This document shows, piece by piece, positions 21,540 to 34,764 of a DNA stretch of 64,000 nt. The stretch spans positions 1,488,001 to 1,552,000 of the forward strand of contig NW_027478391.1 of NCBI RefSeq assembly GCF_051014685.1, in the 5' to 3' direction. Below the pieces are notes generated by a model. That model made no database searches. It worked only from the letters and a program-made list of their open reading frames with translations, and was not told the origin of the DNA. Position 1 is the first letter of the stretch. The number at the start of each line of letters is the position of its first letter. The position numbers and the translations under genes are program-made. Source of the stretch: Ptiloglossa arizonensis (lineage: Eukaryota; Arthropoda; Insecta; Hymenoptera; Colletidae).

Positions 21540-24460
21540 GAACGGATTGACGTAACCCAAAAATTCCTATTGCATCTGAAAGTAGAAACTCGCCCGATTA
21601 CAACGGTATGTGTATTTTTTCCCTAGGCCATTCTGGTTAAGCGTTTGGAGCAGCAGAATTGCGAAAAATTTTTTGCCTTCTCAACCATTTCTTGGCTTCA
21701 AAGTCCCATATCTCGCGAACGGATTGACCTAACCCAAAAATTCCTATTGCATCTGAAAGTAGAAACTCGCCCGATTACAACGGTATGTGTATTTTTTCCC
21801 TAGGCCATTCTGGTTAAGCGTTTGGAGCAGCAGAATTTTGAAAAATTTTTTGCCTTCTCTACCATTTCTTGGCTACAAACTCCCATATCTCGCGAACGGA
21901 TTGACCTAACCCAAAAATTCCTATTGCATCTGAAAGTAGAAACTCGCCCGATTACAACGGTATGTGTATTTTTTCCCTAGGCCATTCTGGTTAAGCGTTT
22001 GGAGCAGCAGAATTGTGAAAAATTTTTTGCCTTCTCTACCATTTCTTGGCTTCAAACTCCCATATCTCGCGAACGGATTGACCTAACCCAAAAATTCCTA
22101 TTGCATCTGAAAGTAGAAACTCGCCCGATTACAGCGGTATGTGTATTTTTTCCCTAGGCCATTCTGGTTAAGCGTTTGGAGCAGCAGAAGTGCGAAAAAT
22201 TTGTTGTCTTCTCAACCATTTCTTAGCTTCAAACTCCCATATCTCGCGAACGGATTGACCTAACCCAAAAATTCCTATTGCATCTGAAAGTAGAAACTCA
22301 CCCGATTACAACGGTATGTGTATTTTTCCCCTAGGCCATTCTGGTTAAGCGATTGGAGCAGCAGAAGTGCGAAAAATTTGTTGGCTTCTCAACCATTTCT
22401 TAGCTTCAAACTCCCATATCTCTCGAACGGATTGACGTAACCCAAAAATTCCTATTGCATCTGAAAGTAGAAACTCGCCCGATTGCAACGGTATGTGTAT
22501 TTTTTCCCTAGGCCATTCTGGTTAAGCGTTTGGAGCAGCAGAATTTTGAAAAATTTTTTGCCTTCTCTACCATTTCTTGGCTTCAAACTCCCATATCTCG
22601 CGAACGGATTGACCTAACCCAAAAATTCCTATTGCATCTGAAAGTAGAAACTCACCCGATTACAACGGTATGTGTATTTTTTCCCTAGGCCATTCTGGTT
22701 AAGCGATTGGAGCAGCAGAAGTGCGAAAAATTTGTTGTCTTCTCAACCATTTCTTAGCTTCAAACTCCCATATCTCGCGAACGGATTGACCTATCCCAAA
22801 AATTCCTATTGCATCTGAAAGTAGAAACTCACCCGATTACAACGGTATGTGTATTTTTTCCCTAGGCCATTCTGGTTAAGCGATTGGAGCAGCAGAAGTG
22901 CGAAAAATTTGTTGTCTTCTCAACCATTTCTTAGCTTCAAACTCCCATATCTCTCGAACGGATTGACGTAACCCAAAAATTCCTATTGCATCTGAAAGTA
23001 GAAACTCGCCCGATTACAACGGTATGTGTATTTTTTCCCTAGGCCATTCTGGTTAAGCGTTTGGAGCAGCAGAATTGCGAAAAATTTTTTGCCTTCTCAA
23101 CCATTTCTTGGCTTCAAAGTCCCATATCTCGCGAACGGATTGACCTAACCCAAAAATTCCTATTGCATCTGAAAGTAGAAACTCGCCCGATTACAACGGT
23201 ATGTGTATTTTTTCCCTAGGCCATTCTGGTTAAGCGTTTGGAGCAGCAGAATTTTGAAAAATTTTTTGCCTTCTCTACCATTTCTTGGCTACAAACTCCC
23301 ATATCTCGCGAACGGATTGACCTAACCCAAAAATTCCTATTGCATCTGAAAGTAGAAACTCGCCCGATTACAACGGTATGTGTATTTTTTCCCTAGGCCA
23401 TTCTGGTTAAGCGTTTGGAGCAGCAGAATTGTGAAAAATTTTTTGCCTTCTCTACCATTTCTTGGCTTCAAACTCCCATATCTCGCGAACGGATTGACCT
23501 AACCCAAAAATTCCTATTGCATCTGAAAGTAGAAACTCGCCCGATTACAGCGGTATGTGTATTTTTTCCCTAGGCCATTCTGGTTAAGCGTTTGGAGCAG
23601 CAGAAGTGCGAAAAATTTGTTGTCTTCTCAACCATTTCTTAGCTTCAAACTCCCATATCTCGCGAACGGATTGACCTAACCCAAAAATTCCTATTGCATC
23701 TGAAAGTAGAAACTCACCCGATTACAACGGTATGTGTATTTTTCCCCTAGGCCATTCTGGTTAAGCGATTGGAGCAGCAGAAGTGCGAAAAATTCGTTGG
23801 CTTCTCAACCATTTCTTAGCTTCAAACTCCCATATCTCTCGAACGGATTGACGTAACCCAAAAATTCCTATTGCATCTGAAAGTAGAAACTCGCCCGATT
23901 GCAACGGTATGTGTATTTTTTCCCTAGGCCATTCTGGTTAAGCGTTTGGAGCAGCAGAATTTTGAAAAATTTTTTGCCTTCTCTACCATTTCTTGGCTTC
24001 AAACTCCCATATCTCGCGAACGGATTGACCTAACCCAAAAATTCCTATTGCATCTGAAAGTAGAAACTCACCCGATTACAACGGTATGTGTATTTTTTCC
24101 CTAGGCCATTCTGGTTAAGCGATTGGAGCAGCAGAAGTGCGAAAAATTTGTTGTCTTCTCAACCATTTCTTAGCTTCAAACTCCCATATCTCGCGAACGG
24201 ATTGACCTATCCCAAAAATTCCTATTGCATCTGAAAGTAGAAACTCACCCGATTACAACGGTATGTGTATTTTTTCCCTAGGCCATTCTGGTTAAGCGAT
24301 TGGAGCAGCAGAAGTGCGAAAAATTTGTTGTCTTCTCAACCATTTCTTAGCTTCAAACTCCCATATCTCTCGAACGGATTGACGTAACCCAAAAATTCCT
24401 ATTGCATCTGAAAGTAGAAACTCGCCCGATTGCAACGGTATGTGTATTTTTTCCCTAGGC
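21540..24460 (+). repeat. 8-mer higher-order tandem pair (offset 1416 bp)
   Basis: The unit order beginning near 21650 is: CAAAGTCCC unit, GAATTTTG/GGCTACAAAC unit, GTG unit, GAAGTGCG unit, GCGATTGG/GTTGGC unit, GAATTTTG unit, CCTATCCC unit, then a TCTCTCG/GACGTAAC unit. The order restarts near 23067, exactly 1416 bp (8 x 177) later, and runs to about 24440. Differences noticed include AATTTGTTGGC against AATTCGTTGGC (22365/23781). Most of both copies is repeated again within the 20-mer. Confidence 0.82.
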
Positions 24461-27400
24461 CATTCTGGTTAAGCGTTTGGAGCAGCAGAATTTTGAAAAA
24501 TTTTTTGCCTTCTCTACCATTTCTTGGTTTCAAACTCCCATATCTCGCGAACGGATTGACCTAACCCAAAAATTCCTATTGCATCTGAAAGTAGAAACTC
24601 GCCCGATTACAACGGTATGTGTATTTTTTCCCTTGGCCATTCTGGTTAAGCGTTTGGAGCAGCAGAATTGTGAAAAATTTTTTGCCTTCTCTACCATTTC
24701 TTGGCTTCAAACTCCCATATCTCGCGAACGAATTGACCTAACCCAAAAATTCCTATTGCATCTGAAAGTAGAAACTCCCCCGATTACAACGGTATGTTTA
24801 TTTTTTCCCTAGGCCATTCTAGTTAAGCGTTTGGAGCAGCAGAATTGCGAAAAATTTTTTGGCGTCTCAACCATTTCTTGGCTTCAAACTCCCATATCTC
24901 GCGAACGGATTGACCTAACCCAAAAATTCCTATTGCATCTGAAAGTAGAAACTCACCCGATTACAACGATATGTGTATTTTTTCCCTAGGCCATTCTGGT
25001 TAAGCGTTTGGAGCAGCAGAATTGTGAAAAATTTTTTGCCTTCTCTACCATTTCTTGGCTTCAAACTCCCATATCTCGCGAACAGACTGACATAACCCAA
25101 AAATTCCTATTGCATCTGAAAGTAGAAACTCGCCCGATTACAACGGTATGTGTATTTTTTCCCATGGCCATTTTGGTTAAGCGTTTGGAGCAGCAGAATT
25201 GCGAGAAATTTTTTGCCTTCTCAACCATTTCTTGGCTTCAAACTCCCATATCTCGCGAACGGATTGACCTAACCCAAAAATTCCTATTGCATCTGAAAGT
25301 AGAAACTCGCCCGATTACAACGGTATGTGTATTTTTTCCCTTGGCCATTCTGGTTAAGCGTTTGGAGCAGCAGAATTGTGAAAAATTTTTTGCCTTCTCT
25401 ACCATTTCTTGGCTTCAAACTCCCATATCTCGCGAACAGACTGACCTAACCCAAAAATTCCTATTTCATCTGAAAGTAGAAACTCGCCCGATTACAGCGG
25501 TATGTGTATTTTTTCCCTTGGCCATTTTGGTTAAGCGTTTGGAGCAGCAGAATTGCGAAAAATTTTTTGCCTTCTCAACCATTTCTTGGCTTCAAACTCC
25601 CATATCTCGCGAACGGATTGACCTAACCCAAAAATTCCTATTGCATCTGAAAGTAGAAACTCGCCCGATTACAACGGTATGTGTATTTTTTCCCTTGGCC
25701 ATTTTGGTTAAGCGTTTGGAGCAGCAGAATTGTGAAAAATTTTTTGCCTTCTCTACCATTTCTTGGGTTCAAACTCCCATATCTCGCGAACGGATTGACC
25801 TAACCCAAAAATTCCTATTGCATCTGAAAGTAGAAACTCACCCGATTACAACGGTATGTGTATTTTTCCCCTAGGCCATTCTGGTTAAGCGATTGGAGCA
25901 GCAGAAGTGCGAAAAATTTGTTGGCTTCTCAACCATTTCTTAGCTTCAAACTCCCATATCTCTCGAACGGATTGACGTAACCCAAAAATTCCTATTGCAT
26001 CTGAAAGTAGAAACTCGCCCGATTGCAACGGTATGTGTATTTTTTCCCTAGGCCATTCTGGTTAAGCGTTTGGAGCAGCAGAATTTTGAAAAATTTTTTG
26101 CCTTCTCTACCATTTCTTGGCTTCAAACTCCCATATCTCGCGAACGGATTGACCTAACCCAAAAATTCCTATTGCATCTGAAAGTAGAAACTCACCCGAT
26201 TACAACGGTATGTGTATTTTTTCCCTAGGCCATTCTGGTTAAGCGATTGGAGCAGCAGAAGTGCGAAAAATTTGTTGTCTTCTCAACCATTTCTTAGCTT
26301 CAAACTCCCATATCTCGCGAACGGATTGACCTATCCCAAAAATTCCTATTGCATCTGAAAGTAGAAACTCACCCGATTACAACGGTATGTGTATTTTTTC
26401 CCTAGGCCATTCTGGTTAAGCGATTGGAGCAGCAGAAGTGCGAAAAATTTGTTGTCTTCTCAACCATTTCTTAGCTTCAAACTCCCATATCTCTCGAACG
26501 GATTGACGTAACCCAAAAATTCCTATTGCATCTGAAAGTAGAAACTCGCCCGATTACAACGGTATGTGTATTTTTTCCCTAGGCCATTCTGGTTAAGCGT
26601 TTGGAGCAGCAGAATTGCGAAAAATTTTTTGCCTTCTCAACCATTTCTTGGCTTCAAAGTCCCATATCTCGCGAACGGATTGACCTAACCCAAAAATTCC
26701 TATTGCATCTGAAAGTAGAAACTCGCCCGATTACAACGGTATGTGTATTTTTTCCCTAGGCCATTCTGGTTAAGCGTTTGGAGCAGCAGAATTTTGAAAA
26801 ATTTTTTGCCTTCTCTACCATTTCTTGGCTACAAACTCCCATATCTCGCGAACGGATTGACCTAACCCAAAAATTCCTATTGCATCTGAAAGTAGAAACT
26901 CGCCCGATTACAACGGTATGTGTATTTTTTCCCTAGGCCATTCTGGTTAAGCGTTTGGAGCAGCAGAATTGTGAAAAATTTTTTGCCTTCTCTACCATTT
27001 CTTGGCTTCAAACTCCCATATCTCGCGAACGGATTGACCTAACCCAAAAATTCCTATTGCATCTGAAAGTAGAAACTCGCCCGATTACAGCGGTATGTGT
27101 ATTTTTTCCCTAGGCCATTCTGGTTAAGCGTTTGGAGCAGCAGAAGTGCGAAAAATTTGTTGTCTTCTCAACCATTTCTTAGCTTCAAACTCCCATATCT
27201 CGCGAACGGATTGACCTAACCCAAAAATTCCTATTGCATCTGAAAGTAGAAACTCACCCGATTACAACGGTATGTGTATTTTTCCCCTAGGCCATTCTGG
27301 TTAAGCGATTGGAGCAGCAGAAGTGCGAAAAATTCGTTGGCTTCTCAACCATTTCTTAGCTTCAAACTCCCATATCTCTCGAACGGATTGACGTAACCCA

Positions 27401-29379
27401 AAAATTCCTATTGCATCTGAAAGTAGAAACTCGCCCGATTGCAACGGTATGTGTATTTTTTCCCTAGGCCATTCTGGTTAAGCGTTTGGAGCAGCAGAAT
27501 TTTGAAAAATTTTTTGCCTTCTCTACCATTTCTTGGCTTCAAACTCCCATATCTCGCGAACGGATTGACCTAACCCAAAAATTCCTATTGCATCTGAAAG
27601 TAGAAACTCACCCGATTACAACGGTATGTGTATTTTTTCCCTAGGCCATTCTGGTTAAGCGATTGGAGCAGCAGAAGTGCGAAAAATTTGTTGTCTTCTC
27701 AACCATTTCTTAGCTTCAAACTCCCATATCTCGCGAACGGATTGACCTATCCCAAAAATTCCTATTGCATCTGAAAGTAGAAACTCACCCGATTACAACG
27801 GTATGTGTATTTTTTCCCTAGGCCATTCTGGTTAAGCGATTGGAGCAGCAGAAGTGCGAAAAATTTGTTGTCTTCTCAACCATTTCTTAGCTTCAAACTC
27901 CCATATCTCTCGAACGGATTGACGTAACCCAAAAATTCCTATTGCATCTGAAAGTAGAAACTCGCCCGATTGCAACGGTATGTGTATTTTTTCCCTAGGC
28001 CATTCTGGTTAAGCGTTTGGAGCAGCAGAATTTTGAAAAATTTTTTGCCTTCTCTACCATTTCTTGGTTTCAAACTCCCATATCTCGCGAACGGATTGAC
28101 CTAACCCAAAAATTCCTATTGCATCTGAAAGTAGAAACTCGCCCGATTACAACGGTATGTGTATTTTTTCCCTTGGCCATTCTGGTTAAGCGTTTGGAGC
28201 AGCAGAATTGTGAAAAATTTTTTGCCTTCTCTACCATTTCTTGGCTTCAAACTCCCATATCTCGCGAACGAATTGACCTAACCCAAAAATTCCTATTGCA
28301 TCTGAAAGTAGAAACTCCCCCGATTACAACGGTATGTTTATTTTTTCCCTAGGCCATTCTAGTTAAGCGTTTGGAGCAGCAGAATTGCGAAAAATTTTTT
28401 GGCGTCTCAACCATTTCTTGGCTTCAAACTCCCATATCTCGCGAACGGATTGACCTAACCCAAAAATTCCTATTGCATCTGAAAGTAGAAACTCACCCGA
28501 TTACAACGATATGTGTATTTTTTCCCTAGGCCATTCTGGTTAAGCGTTTGGAGCAGCAGAATTGTGAAAAATTTTTTGCCTTCTCTACCATTTCTTGGCT
28601 TCAAACTCCCATATCTCGCGAACAGACTGACATAACCCAAAAATTCCTATTGCATCTGAAAGTAGAAACTCGCCCGATTACAACGGTATGTGTATTTTTT
28701 CCCATGGCCATTTTGGTTAAGCGTTTGGAGCAGCAGAATTGCGAGAAATTTTTTGCCTTCTCAACCATTTCTTGGCTTCAAACTCCCATATCTCGCGAAC
28801 GGATTGACCTAACCCAAAAATTCCTATTGCATCTGAAAGTAGAAACTCGCCCGATTACAACGGTATGTGTATTTTTTCCCTTGGCCATTCTGGTTAAGCG
28901 TTTGGAGCAGCAGAATTGTGAAAAATTTTTTGCCTTCTCTACCATTTCTTGGCTTCAAACTCCCATATCTCGCGAACAGACTGACCTAACCCAAAAATTC
29001 CTATTTCATCTGAAAGTAGAAACTCGCCCGATTACAGCGGTATGTGTATTTTTTCCCTTGGCCATTTTGGTTAAGCGTTTGGAGCAGCAGAATTGTGAAA
29101 AATTTTTTGCCTTCTCAACCATTTCTTGGCTTCAAACTCCCATATCTCGCGAACGGATTGACCTAACCCAAAAATTCCTATTGCATCTGAAAGTAGAAAC
29201 TCGCCCGATTACAACGGTATGTGTATTTTTTCCCTTGGCCATTTTGGTTAAGCGTTTGGAGCAGCAGAATTGTGAAAAATTTTTTGCCTTCTCTACCATT
29301 TCTTGGGTTCAAACTCCCATATCTCGCGAACGGATTGACCTAACCCAAAAATTCCTATTGCATCTGAAAGTAGAAACTC
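22300..29379 (+). repeat. 20-mer higher-order tandem pair (offset 3540 bp)
   Basis: About 22300-25839 is followed directly by its copy at 25840-29379 (20 x 177 = 3540 bp). The copies are nearly identical: the only internal difference I found is GAATTGCG near 25551 against GAATTGTG near 29091. Private markers such as AATTCGTTGGC (23791/27331), TTTTTTGGCGTCTC (24856/28396), CAGACTGACATAACCC, TGCGAGAAATTT and CTATTTCATCTG repeat at the same offset. The edges are seen where TATTTTTCCCC at 25861 is replaced by TATTTTTTCCC at 29401. Confidence 0.9.
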
Positions 29380-30910
29380 ACCCGATTACAACGGTATGTG
29401 TATTTTTTCCCTAGGCCATTCTGGTTAAGCGATTGGAGCAGCAGAAGTGCGAAAAATTTGTTGTCTTCTCAACCATTTCTTAGCTTCAAACTCCCATATC
29501 TCGCGAACGGATTGACCTAACCCAAAAATTCCTATTGCATCTGAAAGTAGAAACTCGCCCGATTACAACGGTATGTGTATTTTTTCCCTTGGCCATTCTG
29601 GTTAAGCGTTTGGAGCAGCAGAATTGTGAAAAATTTTTTGCCTTCTCTACCATTTCTTGGCTTCAAACTCCCATATCTCGCGAACGAATTGACCTAACCC
29701 AAAAATTCCTATTGCATCTGAAAGTAGAAACTCCCCCGATTACAACGGTATGTTTATTTTTTCCCTAGGCCATTCTAGTTAAGCGTTTGGAGCAGCAGAA
29801 TTGCGAAAAATTTTTTGGCGTCTCAACCATTTCTTGGCTTCAAACTCCCATATCTCGCGAACGGATTGACCTAACCCAAAAATTCCTATTGCATCTGAAA
29901 GTAGAAACTCACCCGATTACAACGATATGTGTATTTTTTCCCTAGGCCATTCTGGTTAAGCGTTTGGAGCAGCAGAATTGTGAAAAATTTTTTGCCTTCT
30001 CTACCATTTCTTGGCTTCAAACTCCCATATCTCGCGAACAGACTGACATAACCCAAAAATTCCTATTGCATCTGAAAGTAGAAACTCGCCCGATTACAAC
30101 GGTATGTGTATTTTTTCCCATGGCCATTTTGGTTAAGCGTTTGGAGCAGCAGAATTGCGAGAAATTTTTTGCCTTCTCAACCATTTCTTGGCTTCAAACT
30201 CCCATATCTCGCGAACGGATTGACCTAACCCAAAAATTCCTATTGCATCTGAAAGGAGAAACTCGCCCGATTACAACGGTATGTGTATTTTTTCCCTTGG
30301 CCATTCTGGTTAAGCGTTTGGAGCAGCAGAATTGTGAAAAATTTTTTGCCTTCTCTACCATTTCTTGGCTTCAAACTCCCATATCTCGCGAACAGACTGA
30401 CCTAACCCAAAAATTCCTATTTCATCTGAAAGTAGAAACTCGCCCGATTACAGCGGTATGTGTATTTTTTCCCTTGGCCATTTTGGTTAAGCTTTTGGAG
30501 CAGCAGAATTGCGAAAAATTTTTTGCCTTCTCAACCATTTCTTGGCTTCAAACTCCCATATCTCGCGAACGGATTGACCTAACCCAAAAATTCCTATTGC
30601 ATCTGAAAGTAGAAACTCGCCCGATTACAACGGTATGTGTATTTTTTCCCTTGGCCATTTTGGTTAAGCGTTTGGAGCAGCAGAATTGTGAAAAATTTTT
30701 TGCCTTCTCTACCATTTCTTGGGTTCAAACTCCCATATCTCGCGAACGGATTGACCTAACCCAAAAATTCCTATTGCATCTGAAAGTAGAAACTCACCCG
30801 ATTACAACGGTATGTGTATTTTTTCCCTAGGCCATTCTGGTTAAGCGATTGGAGCAGCAGAAGTGCGAAAAATTTGTTGTCTTCTCAACCATTTCTTAGC
30901 TTCAAACTCC
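28085..30910 (+). repeat. 8-mer duplication at the end of the 20-mer
   Basis: About 28085-29500 is repeated at 29501-30910 with an offset of 1416 bp. The five-unit CCCTTGG run with ACATAACCC, GCGAGAAATTT and TTTCATCTG appears in both. Differences noticed are GAAAGGAGAAAC near 30255 and GCTTTTGGAGC near 30492. This 8-mer has different membership from the one at 21.6 kb, so the equal length is coincidental or reflects reuse of the same register. Confidence 0.8.
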
Positions 30911-33300
30911 CATATCTCTCGAACGGATTGACGTAACCCAAAAATTCCTATTGCATCTGAAAGTAGAAACTCGCCCGATTGCAACGGTATGTGTATTTTT
31001 TCCCTAGGCCATTCTGGTTAAGCGTTTGGAGAAGCAGAATTTTGAAAAATTTTTTGCCTTCTCTACCATTTCTTGGTTTCAAACTCCCATATCTCGCGAA
31101 CGGATTGACCTAACCCAAAAATTCCTATTGCATCTGAAAGTAGAAACTCGCCCGATTACAACGGTATGTGTATTTTTTCCCTTGGCCATTCTGGTTAAGC
31201 GTTTGGAGCAGCAGAATTGTGAAAAATTTTTTGCCTTCTCTACCATTTCTTGGCTTCAAACTCCCATATCTCGCGAACGAATTGACCTAACCCAAAAATT
31301 CCTATTGCATCTGAAAGTAGAAACTCCCCCGATTACAACGGTATGTTTATTTTTTCCCTAGGGCATTCTAGTTAAGCGTTTGGAGCAGCAGAATTGCGAA
31401 AAATTTTTTGGCGTCTCAACCATTTCTTGGCTTCAAACTCCCATATCTCGCGAACGGATTGACCTAACCCAAAAATTCCTATTGCATCTGAAAGTAGAAA
31501 CTCACCCGATTACAACGATATGTGTATTTTTTCCCTAGGCCATTCTGGTTAAGCGTTTGGAGCAGCAGAATTGTGAAAAATTTTTTGCCTTCTCTACCAT
31601 TTCTTGGCTTCAAACTCCCATATCTCGCGAACAGACTGACATAACCCAAAAATTCCTATTGCATCTGAAAGTAGAAACTCGCCCGATTACAGCGGTATGT
31701 GTATTTTTTCCCTTGGCCATTTTGGTTAAGCGTTTGGAGCAGCAGAATTGCGAAAAATTTTTTGCCTTCTCAACCATTTCTTGGCTTCAAACTCCCATAT
31801 CTCGCGAACGGATTGACCTAACCCAAAAATTCCTATTGCATCTGAAAGTAGAAACTCGCCCGATTACAACGGTATGTGTATTTTTTCCCTAGCCCATTCT
31901 GGTTAAGCGTTTGGAGCAGCAGAATTGTGAAAAATTTTTTGCCTCCTCTACCATTTCTTGGTTTCAAACTCCTATATCTCGCGAACAGACTGACCTAACC
32001 CAAAAATTCCTATTGCATCTGAAAGTAGAAACTCGCCCGATTACAGCGGTATGTGTATTTTTTCCCATGGCCATTTTGGTTAAGCGTTTGGAGCAGCAGA
32101 ATTGCGAGAAATTTTTTGCCTTCTCAACCATTTCTTGGCTTCAAACTCCCATATCTCGCGAACGGATTGACCTAACCCAAAAATTCCTATTGCATCTGAA
32201 AGTAGAATCTCGCCCGATTACAACGGTATGTGAATTTTTTCCCTTGGCCATTCTGGTTAAGCGTTTGGAGCAGCAGAATTGTGAAAAATTTTTTGCCTTC
32301 TCTACCATTTCTTGGCTTCAAACTCCCATATCTCGCGAACAGACTGACCTAACCCAAAAATTCCTATTTCATCTGAAAGTAGAAACTCGCCCGATTACAG
32401 CGGTATGTGTATTTTTTCCCTTGGCCATTTTGGTTAAGCGTTTGGAGCAGCAGAATTGCGAAAAATTTTTTGCCTTCTCAACCATTTCTTGGCTTCAAAC
32501 TCCCATATCTCGCGAACGGATTGACCTAACCCAAAAATTCCTATTGCATCTGAAAGTAGAAACTCGCCCGATTACAACGGTATGTGTATTTTTTCCCTTG
32601 GCCATTTTGGTTAAGCGTTTGGAGCAGCAGAATTGTGAAAAATTTTTTGCCTTCTCTACCATTTCTTGGGTTCAAACTCCCATATCTCGCGAACGGATTG
32701 ACCTAACCCAAAAATTCCTATTGCATCTGAAAGTAAAAATTCGCCCGATTACAACGGTATGTTTATTTTTTCCCTAGGTCATTCTAGTTAAGCGTTTGGA
32801 GCAGCAGAATTGCGAAAAATTTTTTGCCTTCTCAACCATTTCTTGTCTTCAAACTCCCATATCTCGCGAACTGTTTCACCTAACCCAAAAATTCCTATTG
32901 CATCTGAAGGTAGAAACTCGCCCGATTACAACGGTATGTGTATTTTTTCCCTAGCCCATTCTGGTTAAGCGTTTGGAGCAGCAGAATTGTGAAAAATTTT
33001 TTGCCTTCTCTACCATTTCTTGGCTTCAAACTCCCATATCTCGCGAACGGATTGACCTAACCCAAAAATTCCTATTGCATCTGAAAGTAGAAACTCGCCA
33101 GATTACAGCGGTATGTGTATTTTTTCCCTTGGCCATTTTGGTTAAGCGTTTCGGGCAGCAGAAATGTGAAAAATTTTTTGCCTTCTCTACCATTTCTTAG
33201 CTTCAAACTCCCATATCTCGCGAACGGATTGACCTAACCCAAAAATTCTTATTGCATCTGAAAGTAGAAGCTCGCCCGATTACAACGGTATGTTTATTTT
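30911..33300 (+). repeat. Mosaic segment joining three lineages
   Basis: From 31026 to about 31680 the units match 24477-25130 (offset 6549 = 37 x 177), including TTTTTTGGCGTC and ACATAACCC. At about 31880 the array switches to a CCCTAGCCC, CTTGGTTTC/CCTATATC, GAACAGACT unit like the one at 2714. From about 32060 it returns to the CCCATGGCC, GCGAGAAATTT, TTTCATCTG series. From about 32770 it shows TTTCACC and TTCGGGCAGCAG units like 3950-4465. Private changes include GCCTCCTC near 31942 and GAACTGTTTCACC near 32868. Confidence 0.72.
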
Positions 33301-34764
33301 TTCCCTAGGTCATTCTGGTTAAGCGTTTGGAGCAGCAGAATTGCGAAAAATTTTTTGGCTTCTCAACCATTTCTTGGCTTCAAACTCCCATATCTCGCGA
33401 ACGGATTGACCTAACCCAAAAATTCCTATTGCATCTGAAAGTAGAAACTCACCCGATTACAACGGTATGTGTATTTTTTCCCTAGGCCATTCTGGTTAAG
33501 CGTTTGGAGCAGCAGAAGTGCGAAAAATTTGTTGTCTTCTCAACCATTTCTTAGCTTCAAACTCCCATATCTCTCGAACGGATTGACGTAACCCAAAAAT
33601 TCCTATTGCATCTGAAAGTAGAAACTCGCCCGATTACAACCGTATGTGTATTTTTTCCGTAGGCCATTCTGGATAAGCGTTTGGAGCAGCAGAATTGCGA
33701 AAAATTTTTTGCCTTCTCAACCATTTCTTGGCTTCAAAGTCCCATATCTCGCGAACGGATTGACCTAACCCAAAAATTCCTATTGCATCGGAAAGTAGAA
33801 ACTCGCCCGATTACAACGGTATGTGTATTTTTTCCCTAGGCCATTCTGGTTAAGCGTTTGGAGCAGCAGAATTTTGAAAAATTTTTTGCCTTCTCTACCA
33901 TTTCTTGGCTTCAAACTCCCATATCTCGCGAACGGATTGACCTAACCCAAAAATTCCTATTGCATCTGAAAGTAGAAACTCGCCCGATTACAACGGTATG
34001 TTTATTTTTTCCCTAGGTCATTCTAGTTAAGCGTTTGGAGCAGCAGAATTGCGAAAAATTTTTTGGCTTCTCAACCATTTCTTGGCTTCAAACTCCCATA
34101 TCTCGCGAACGGATTGACCTAACCCAAAAATTCCTATTGCATCTGAAAGTAGAAACTCACCCGATTACAACGGTATGTGTATTTTTTCCCTAGGCCATTC
34201 TGGTTAAGCGTTTGGAGCAGCAGAATTGTGAAAAATTTTTTGCCTTCTCTACCATTTCTTGGCTTCAAACTCCCATATCTCGCGAACGGATTGACCTAAC
34301 CCAAAGATTCCTATTGCATCTGAAGGTAGAAACTCGCCCGATTACAACGGTATGTGTATTTTTTCCCTAGGCCATTCTGGTTAAACGTTTGGAGCAGCAG
34401 AATTGCGAAAAATTTTTTGCCTTCTCAACCATTTCTTTTCTTCAAACTCCCATATCTCGCGAACGGATTGACCTAACCCAAAAATTCCTTTTGCATCTGA
34501 AAGTAAAAACTCGCCCGATTACAACGGTATGTGTATTTTTTCCCTAGGTAATTCTGGTTAAGCGTTTGGAGCAGCAGAAGTGCGAAAAATTTGTTGTCTT
34601 CTCAACCATTTCTTAGCTTCAAACTCCCATATCTCTCGAACGGATTGACGTAACCCAAAAATTCCTATTGCATCTGAAAGTAGAAACTCGCCCGATTACA
34701 ACGGTATGTGTATTTTTTCCCTAGGCCATTCTGGTTAAGCGTTTGGAGCAGCAGAATTGCGAAA
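33301..34764 (+). repeat. Monomers without a clear higher-order partner
   Basis: These roughly eight units include a GAAGTGCG subtype unit, a unit with ACCGTATGTG and TTCCGTAGGCC/GGATAAGCG near 33640-33675, a CATCGGAAAG unit near 33787, and a CTTTTCTTC/CCTTTTGCATC unit near 34437-34490. The GGATAAGCG context resembles 45143-45185. No long local duplicate was found by eye, so I treat this as a boundary zone between higher-order blocks. Confidence 0.6.

Noticed and set aside
25008..25874. Longest open frame (288 codons), duplicated at 28548 and 29964, as a repeat protein gene
   Set aside because: Its copies sit exactly at the 3540 and 1416 bp higher-order offsets, so its conservation is explained by DNA duplication. 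Neighbouring monomers of equal similarity are closed by TAG.
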